This document shows positions 56,281-64,000 of a stretch of DNA of 64,000 bases, one piece after another. The stretch lies in contig OZ010746.1 of assembly GCA_963932245.1 (NCBI GenBank), positions 100,923,066 to 100,987,065 of the forward strand, written 5' to 3'. The notes beneath the pieces were generated by a model that had not been told where the DNA came from, ran no database searches, and was given only the letters and a program-made list of their open reading frames with translations. Source of the DNA: Tachinus rufipes. Its lineage: Eukaryota > Arthropoda > Insecta > Coleoptera > Staphylinidae. Position numbers and translations under genes: made by a program. Every line of letters starts with the position of its first letter. Positions within the stretch are counted from its first letter, which is position 1.

Positions 56281-59200
56281 GCAAATAATTTCCATTCAGA
56301 ATTTTTTTTTTATTTTCAAAAACCATTTTTTGCGAATTTTGGATTATATTTACTAATTATGAAACAAAACAAAAACTAATCGTACAATTTTGTTGCAATT
56401 TTTTGTAAATAATTACCAATCAATGTTGTAACAATAAAAAATTTAAAAAAAAATTAATTTTTATTCAAAAGTAAATTTTTTTAAATTTCAAAATAGTTTA
56501 TTTTCAAATATTGGATGATAATCACTAATTATGAAACAAATCTAAAACTAATCGTACAATTTTGTTGCAATTTTTTGTACATAATTAATAATTAATGTTG
56601 AAACAATAAAAAATAAAAAAAAATTATATTCTATTCAAAAGTGATTTTTTTTTTAATTTTCAAAATAGTTTATTTGCGAATTTTGGATGATAATCACTAA
56701 TTATAAAACAAAACAAAAACTAATCGTACAATTTTGTTGCAATTTTTTGTAAATAATTACCAATCAATGTTGTAACAATAAAAAATTTAAAAAAAAACTA
56801 ATTTTTATTTAAAAGTGAATTTTTTTAAATTTCAAAATAGTTTATTTTTAAATATTGGATGATAATCACTAATTATGAAACAAATCAAAAACTAATCGTA
56901 CAATTTTATTGTAATTTTTTGTACATAATTAACAATCAATGTTGTACCAACAAAAAATTAGAAAAAAAATAATTACCATTCAGAATAGTTTTTTTTTTAT
57001 TATCAAAATAGTTTATTTGCAAATTGTGGATAATATTCACTAATTATGAAACAAACCAAAAACTAATAATACAATTTTGTTGTAATTTTTTGTACATACT
57101 TACCAATCAATGTTGTAACAAAAAAAATTAGAAAAATACTAATTTTTGTTCAAAAGTAATTTTTTTTTAATTTTCAAAAAAGTTTATTTTCAAAATTTGG
57201 ATGAAAATCACTAATTATGAAACAAACCAAAAACTAATCGTACAATTTTGTTGTAATTTTTTGTACATAAAGACCAATCAATGTTGTAACAATAAAAAAT
57301 TAGAAATAAAATAATTTTTATTCAAAAGTTTTTTTTTAAATTTTCAAAATAATTTGTTTGCGAATTTTGGATGATAATCAATAATTATAAAACAAACCAA
57401 AAACTAATCGTACAATTTTGTTGTAATTTTTTGTATATAATTACCAATCAGTGTTGTAACAACAAAAATTAAGAAAAAAAATAATTTCTATTTAAAATTT
57501 TTTTTTTTTTGAATTTCACAATAGTTAATTTGAGAATTTTAGATAATATTCACTAATTATGAAACAAAACAAAAACTAATTGTACAATTTTGTTGCAATT
57601 TTTTGTGCATACTCAACAATTAATGTTGTAACAGAAAAAAAATTACAAAATACTAATTTTTATTCAAAAGTATTTTTTTTTAAATTTCTAAAAAGTTTAT
57701 TTTCAAATTTTGGAAGATAATCACTAATTATGAAACAAACCAAAAACTAATCGTACAATTTTGTTGCATTTTTTTGTACATATTTACCAATCAATGTTGT
57801 ATCAATAAAAAACTTGAAAAAAACTAATTTTTATTAAAGTCATTTTTTTTTTAAATTTTCAAAAAAGTTTATTTTCAAATTTTGAATGATAATCAATAAT
57901 TATGAAACAAACCAAAAACTAATCGTACAATTTTGTTGCAATTTTTTGTACATAAAGACCAATCTATGTTGTACCAATAAAAAATTAGAAAAAAACTAAT
58001 TTCTTTTCAAAAGTATTTTTTTTTTAGTTTTCAAAAAAGTTTATTTTCATATTTTGAATGATAATCAGTAATTATGAAACAAACCAAAAACTAATCGTAC
58101 AATTTTGTTGTAATTTTTTGTACATAATTACCAATCAATGTTATAACAACAAAAAATAAAAAAAATAAAAAATTTCTATTAAGAATTTTTTTTTTTTTTA
58201 TTTTCAAAATAATTAATTTGCGAATTTTGGATAATATTCACTAATTATGAAACAAATCCAAATCTAATTGTACAATTTTGTGGCAATTTTTTGTACATAA
58301 TTAATAATCAATGTTGTAACAATAAAAAAATTAAAAAAAAATAATTTCCATTCAGAATATTTTTTTTTAGTTTTCAAAAAAGTTTATTTTTAAATTTTAG
58401 TTGATAATCACTAATTATAAAACAAATCAAAAACTAATCGTACAATTTTGTTGCAAATTTTTGTACATAATGTACAATCATGTTGTAACAACAAAAAATT
58501 AAAAAAGGAATCATTTCCTTTCAGATTTTTTTTTATTTTCAAAATAGTTTATGTGCGAATTTTGAATAATATTTAATAATTATGAAACAAAACAAAAACT
58601 AATCGTACAATGTTGTTGCAATTTTTTGTACATAATTACCAATTAATGTTGTAACAATAAAAAATTAGAAAAAAACTATTTTCTATTCAAAAGTGATTTT
58701 TTTTTAATTTTCAAGAAAATTTATTTTCAAATTTTGGATGATAATCACTATGAAACAAAACAAAAACTAATCGTACAATTTTGTTGCAATTTTTTGTACA
58801 TAAAGACTTGACAATGTTGTAACAATACAAAATTAGAAAAAAACTAATTTTTATTTAAAAGTGATTTTTTTTTAATTTTTAAAATAGTTTATTTGCAAAT
58901 TTTGGATAATATTCACTAATTATGAAACAAAACAAAAACTAATAGTACAATTTTGTTGCAATTTTTTGTACATAATTACCAATCAATGTTGTAACAATAA
59001 AAAATTAGAAAAAAAAATTACATTCAAAAGTTTTTTGTTTTAATTTTCAAAACAATTTATTTGCAAATTTTTGATAATATTCACTAATTATGAAACAAAT
59101 CAAAAACTAATAGTACAATTTTGTTGCAATTTTTTGTACATAGTTACCAATCAATGTTGAAACAATAAAAAATTAGAAAAAAAATAATTTCTATTCAAAA

Positions 59201-59998
59201 GTAATTTTTTTTTTAATTTTCAAAAAAGTCTATTTTCAAATTTTGGAAGATAATCAATAATTATGAAACAAACCAAAAACTAATTGTACAATTTTGTTGT
59301 AATTTTTTGTACATAATTACCAATCAATGTTGTAACAACAAAAAATTAAAATGAAAAAAAATTACGTTCAGAATATTTTTTTTTTAATTTTCAAAATAGT
59401 TTATTTGCAAATTTTGGATAATATTCACTAATTATGAAACAAAACAAAAACTAATAGTAAAATTTTGTTGCATTTTTTTGTACATAATTATCAATCAATG
59501 TTGTAACAACAAAAAATAAGAAAAAAAATAATTTCTATTTAAATTTTATTTTTTTTTAAATTTTCAAAATAGTTTATTTGCAAATTTTGGATAATATTCA
59601 CTAATTATGAAACAAAACAAAAACTTATCGTACAATTTTGTTGTAATTTTTTGTACATAATTACCAATCAATTTTGTAACAACAAAAAATTAGAAAAATA
59701 ATAATTTCCATTCAAAATTTTTTTTTTTTTAATTTTCAAAATAGTTTATTTGCAAATTTTGGATAATATTCACTAATTATGAAACAAAACAAAAACTAAT
59801 CGTACAATTCAGTTGCAATTTTCTGTACATAATTACCAATCAATGTTGTAACAATAAAAAATTAGAAAAAAACTAATTTTTATTCAAAAGTATTTTTTTT
59901 TTTTAATTTTTAAAATAGTTTATTTGCGAATTTTGGATTATAATTACTTTTTATGAAACAAAACAAAAACTAATCGTACAATTTTGTTGTAATTTTGC
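56281..59998 (+). repeat. Sat-172: tandem array of ~172-bp monomers
   Basis: CAATCAATGTTGTAACAATA recurs about every 171-176 bases (56,419; 56,590; 56,762; 56,938), giving about 21 copies. A monomer runs AATTAGAAAAAAACTAATTT, TTATTCAAAAGT, a T8-T12 tract, AATTTTCAAAATAGTTTATT, TGCAAATTTTGGATAATATT, CACTAATTATGAAACAAAAC, AAAAACTAATCGTACAATTT, TGTTGCAATTTTTTGTACAT. Copies are quite homogeneous apart from the length of the T tract. There is no open frame of note. Confidence 0.95.
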
Positions 59999-62870
59999 GG
60001 ACAATAATACATAGAAAATAGTCGGTGTACTCATAGCCCGTAAAAAAATTAAATAATCAAAATTTATTAGAAAACTTTTTAATTTATTGGAAATTTGCTA
60101 ATAATTTTGATAAATATATACTAAATACCATTATAATTCACGTTATTTGAGTTAATATATAACCTTCCCCAACCACACATTCCTTATATCCGTAATGACC
60201 AGAAAAAATGTCCTCAAACAAGACTTCTTAGTTAGCTGTAGAAGTTAATCGCCGCTCTAACTAATACATCAATAAATAATACAATAATTCGACGTCAAAC
60301 AGAAAAAAAAACAAAAACTTTCGCAGACCACCCATAAATAACACAACATAACTGAAATTGCGTCCCAATTTAAAAATGCGCCTGCAATAAAAACAAATAA
60401 AAGGGCTCACATGTATTTATTTGTCATATAGGCATGTACGGCACGCACCTTTATTTGTAGTCCATTAAATAACAGACTAAATGGGGTGAAAGGTGATCGA
60501 AAATAAAATCCGGTTATTTAATGGGACACTGCACCATCGCGTTAACTATAATACCCAAAATTATATGCAAATAATAAGATATTATCCGCCAAAATACGAC
60601 CAACATCATTCCTTATCTTAATTATTGCGATTGTTATGAAGAAATAAATATTACCGGCTTAAATTGGATGAAGCACGTACCGATATTTAAATTAAAGATT
60701 GCAATTCCTTTTTTTTAATTTGCAATTAGAGAAATGTCAATTTGCATTAAGATTTAATTTCCTGTGAATTACTGGGGCGTTGAGAGAGCTTCATTAGCTA
60801 CGACTTAATTTTCTTATTTTTAATATTTGACACGGAAATGTAATTTTTGCTATTAAGCATTCCATTTATTTTAGAGATATTATCAGCAGAAAAGATCTGA
60901 TGACACCTTATAATAATTTTGTGCGTGTTGCATTCTCTGTATAAATTCCAAGTTTGTTGTTAATATCCGAGATAAACGTGGACAGAAAAAAATCCGTCGT
61001 TTCAAGTGAGTAAATTGCGTGACTCTTGACACCGCATATTTATTTTTAGCACGGTCGCGGGTCGTTATTTTTGGTTTATTCGGAAACCACCTGTAACTGT
61101 TATAACGTACCTGCTCCGTACTTTATTTCGTCGTCGCACGTCAAGCCAATAAATAAAATCTCAGAAGTTAGTTCCATATTTTTTACGATTATAATCAATT
61201 ACATGTACGGCATACAACACTGCATCGTAATTATATTTCCCATTGATTTATTAACGCTGCATTATAATATCAATAATTTATTAACATTTTTACACCTTAT
61301 TAGATAGATAATTAAACGTTGTGATTATTTTGCGCAATTAAAGGTCGGCCGTAAATCCTTTATTATGTCAGTGAGTGAAGTGGAAAAATTCCAACCTCAT
61401 TATCGGGAGCGAATTAAATGTCAAATATTGGCGTATTTGAAAATGTGCAGGTATTTTAATAAGGGAATTAAACTTATATAGGTGGAATTATGCTCGCATA
61501 GCTTACTGCATGCCGGCAAGTTTAATTTAATTAAGTGTACGTCCCTAAACGATGTAATTGAATTGGATTTTTATGATTTGCGGATGAGTAAGCATCGGCT
61601 TTTGCCAAACGATAGTTTCAGTTTCACATTTTTGAACTAGTTTTGGAAACATGATTTAATTTCAAATATTTTAAGAACCTTAACATTATCTTCGTCTTAA
61701 GTAAATTGAAAAAAATAATAGAAATATTTGATTGTAATTTTGGTAACAATCAGAATATTTTTTTACATTCATCGATACTAAAAATGTAAACACGCACTTC
61801 TTACATGTAACCGAACGGTATAAAACTAGTTATTAATTAAGAAATATCTCCATTATTTTAATTAAATTACTCGATTTATCTAAACGGCATCGGTGCCCAT
61901 TTAAATAAATCACAATAAAAATAAAATTTTATGAATCAATTAATAACGAAAACGCTAATACCCAATACGAACAACATTCATATTTAATTGCGTGTTTGCA
62001 TCTCTCTCTACATGGCAGCGTCAAGAGATTACATAGCATTATTGCTGTTAATAGACATAGTACACTTGAAGTAATCTACTTCATGTCAGGACAAAGTTGC
62101 TTATCTCAACGTTTCAAGTATACACCAGTTGCCATTGTAATTATAATGATGGATAACGACACACCGTATTAATCCTAGAAAGTAAAACTTGTCTTTTTCA
62201 CAAGGTTGGTTTATTTTAATTGCCTATCATAATTGTATTATTTGAAATAATTAAACTATTTCAATAAAATTCTCAATTAAATAAGATACAATTATATAAA
62301 TATTAATTGGATTTTCATTTTGTTACCAGTGGATTAAGTCAAGCACTTATTATAAATATAATTATGTTTACTTAGTTAACATACATTTTAAGTTAATATA
62401 TCTATTCTTCGACAACAGTAGATTTGTAAATAAAATCGAAGCTACTGGAAAGTTTCACCAAAAGTGTGATAGACGTTTGTCACAAAGGAACAGAGCATCT
62501 CCAGTGCAAACTAAATAGCCTGGTAAGACTAAGAAATGCCAAAACTTTGCAAAGAGATTAAGAAAGTTTTGCAGAAAACCAATCAATGGCAAAACTAAGA
62601 AACTTTAAAAAGCAATAATTGTTATTAATACAATACGAGATGGTGGAAAACATCTTAGGGGATACCGTATTAACTAGTCGTAAACAAAATGGTAGTAAAT
62701 GTTTTGTTTTCAACACAACTTGTACTCATTCCAACTAAGAATATCGGCATAAAGTCAAAAATAATGCAAAAACTGGACAAACTGATCAAGGCAGCAGGAA
62801 AGCTTCTGACAAAAAACTTAAGGTCCGGACAAACTGCAAAACATAGCTAAAGTTCTACTCAAACGACTTG
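59999..62870. other. Non-coding spacer of higher complexity
   Basis: Unique-looking sequence with mixed-composition blocks (about 60,170-60,640 and 60,950-61,620) and many TAATTA/ATTTAA words. The 78-codon frame at 61,071-61,307 has no known motif. The region may be an intron or intergenic part with regulatory elements, but nothing specific can be claimed. Confidence 0.4.
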
Positions 62871-62874
62871 CACT

Positions 62875-62998
62875 TTTTATTAATTTATAGCCGGATTTTA
62901 GTACTTTTCAACAATAATCCGGAATTGTTTATAATGTTTTATAAACAGAATTTTACATTTTTCAACTGTTTATGACCAGATTTTGGGTCTCTTGGTTC
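62875..62998 (-). repeat. Rep-103 fragment, reverse orientation
   Basis: TTTATAGCCGGATTTTAGTA, CTTTTCAACA, TTTTATAAACAGAATTTTAC, ATTTTTCAACTGTTTATGAC, CAGATTTTGG is the reverse complement of about one Rep-103 unit. It matches the orientation of the fragment at 1-60. Confidence 0.8.
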
Positions 62999-63218
62999 TG
63001 TTGGTTGATGGCCACTAAAGACATCTGACGTGGGATGGCCGATGGTCTATTATGAATTGAGAAAATTAAAAAAGATTCACTCAGTTATTTTTTTTTGGTT
63101 ATTTTTACTGGGTTTGTTTGGGTTTGCGGCTACGGAAAAGCAAAAAAAGATGTTTTTAGCGTCTTTTTGGTAGAGGCTTGTGCCGGAATTTCTTGAGACG
63201 TAGATGGATGGGTAGATA
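62999..63218. other. Spacer, possibly decayed LINE
   Basis: G-richer than its surroundings (for example GACGTGGGATGGCCGATGGT) and directly upstream of the RT scrap; no frame is readable. Confidence 0.3.
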
Positions 63219-63440
63219 TATTATTTGCTATTAATAACAAACCATTAAATAATGTAGATCATGTAAAAGACCTCGGAATATTTGATGTAAAACTAAATTT
63301 TGTAACGCATATGTTTGTATGTTGTTCATAAAAACTCTTGAAAATATTTAGTGCCAATTGTTTCTATAATTTCATTTAAATTGAATACTTCATCACAAAA
63401 CTACAGTTTGTTGGTAATTTTAAATCGGTTATACTTGGAA
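63219..63440 (+). pseudogene. LINE reverse transcriptase thumb scrap
   Basis: One plus-strand frame reads NNKPLNNVDHVKDLGIFDVK, then LNFVTHM (63,235-63,312). This matches the post-catalytic block of Jockey-superfamily/CR1-like LINEs, usually VKDLGVxFDxxLxFxxHI. Downstream, KSVILGTLS in a nearby frame may be the decayed VRSxLEYxS block. Catalytic motifs are absent. Confidence 0.55.
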
Positions 63441-63539
63441 CATTGTCGCAATTGCACAGATCTTATAACTCATGCATAGTATTCATTCATTCACAATTAT
63501 TTGCTCCAACATAATTAGGCAATGCGCTATGCTAATTTT

Positions 63540-64000
63540 GTGATATTCAAGTAAAAATTTAAGTAAGACTGCATACAATCGCTCAAAAAACCTATGTATT
63601 GCATAAAATTAATTTTACAGTTTGTTGAGAAATATAAGAAAATTACTCAGGAAATTTTTTTATTGCATAAAATTAATTTGTTCTCACGTTTTATTAAAAG
63701 AAATAGAAGTCTTTTTACACTCTATTAAAAGTAATAAAATTAAAATTGCTTAAAAAACTTGTGTATTGCATAAAATTGATTTTGATGAGTTTTTATAGTT
63801 TATTGAAAGTAATTAAAGTTTTTTTACAGTTTATTGAAAGAAATTGAAGTATTTTATAGTTTATTGAATGAAATTGATGATTCGTTTAGTTTTTCTTAAG
63901 TAAATTAATGTTTTTTTACAATTTACTAAATAAAATTTAAGTAAAATTGCTCAGAAAATCTATCTATTTCATAAAACTTATGAGTTTTTACAGTTTATTA
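63540..64000 (+). repeat. ATAAAA-rich repeat (family G) patch with TTTTTACAGTTTATTGAAAG units
   Basis: ATTGCATAAAATTAATTTTA recurs at about 63,600, 63,662 and 63,758. TTTTTACAGTTTATTGAAAG and close variants recur at about 63,710-63,960. The patch is cut by the window end. Confidence 0.6.

Noticed and set aside
56281..59998. Alpha-satellite (171-bp primate centromeric repeat)
   Set aside because: Only the monomer length is similar; the sequence shows no CENP-B box or alphoid phrases, and the window is insect-like.
1..64000. tRNA or rRNA genes
   Set aside because: I looked for B-box-like GGTTCAAATCC words and conserved rRNA blocks and saw none that fit; a covariance-model scan would be decisive.

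Overview
The window looks like a gene-poor, strongly AT-rich piece of an insect (at least arthropod) genome, possibly pericentromeric or other heterochromatin or a very large intron or intergenic gap. The evidence is indirect: remnants of R1-clade and Jockey-clade LINEs, a mariner-like transposase relic of a kind common in insects, several interstitial (TTAGG)n tracts (the usual insect telomere unit), and very AT-rich spacers. I found no convincing host protein-coding exon, rRNA or tRNA. Every protein-like stretch I recognise is a decayed transposable element.

Layout. 0-9 kb: a Ty3/gypsy gag-pol relic on the minus strand (747-2,700), an ATAAAA-rich dispersed repeat (2,740-4,760), a LINE RT scrap near 5.8 kb and a mariner-like transposase pseudogene (8,290-8,912, minus). 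10.56-19.2 kb: a long tandem array of a ~162-bp AT-rich monomer (Sat-162, about 53 copies). 19.2-22.9 kb: spacer holding a long perfect-looking hairpin and local duplications. 22.93-28.6 kb: an array of ~180-bp monomers (Sat-180, about 31 copies), each with G/C-rich inverted arms that read GGGTGGGTGGG. 29-32.6 kb: spacer with TTAGG tracts. 32.8-36.07 kb: a 5'-truncated R1-clade LINE with a poly(A) tail and a visible 14-bp target-site duplication. 36.1-38.6 kb: old repeat scraps and a second non-LTR RT relic. 38.64-39.98 kb: ~103-bp repeats (Rep-103). 40.0-41.3 kb: a Jockey-like RT relic (minus). 42.08-43.6 kb: ~177-bp satellite. 43.6-45.78 kb: ~112-bp hairpin satellite (Sat-112). 46-50.5 kb: spacer. 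50.5-55.9 kb: Rep-103 again, split by a Jockey ORF1-like relic. 56.28-60.0 kb: ~172-bp satellite (Sat-172). 60-62.9 kb: spacer of higher complexity. 62.9-64 kb: reversed Rep-103, an RT scrap and the ATAAAA repeat.

Roughly half of the window is tandem or cryptically tandem DNA from at least seven families. The most striking point is that two otherwise different satellites (Sat-180 and Sat-112) share the same fold-back arm, with potential to form G-quadruplex/i-motif structures. Isolated copies or arms of it are scattered through the window, which suggests satellites grown from a fold-back (MITE-like) element. All family names, periods and copy numbers are from reading by eye, and boundaries are approximate by tens of bases.
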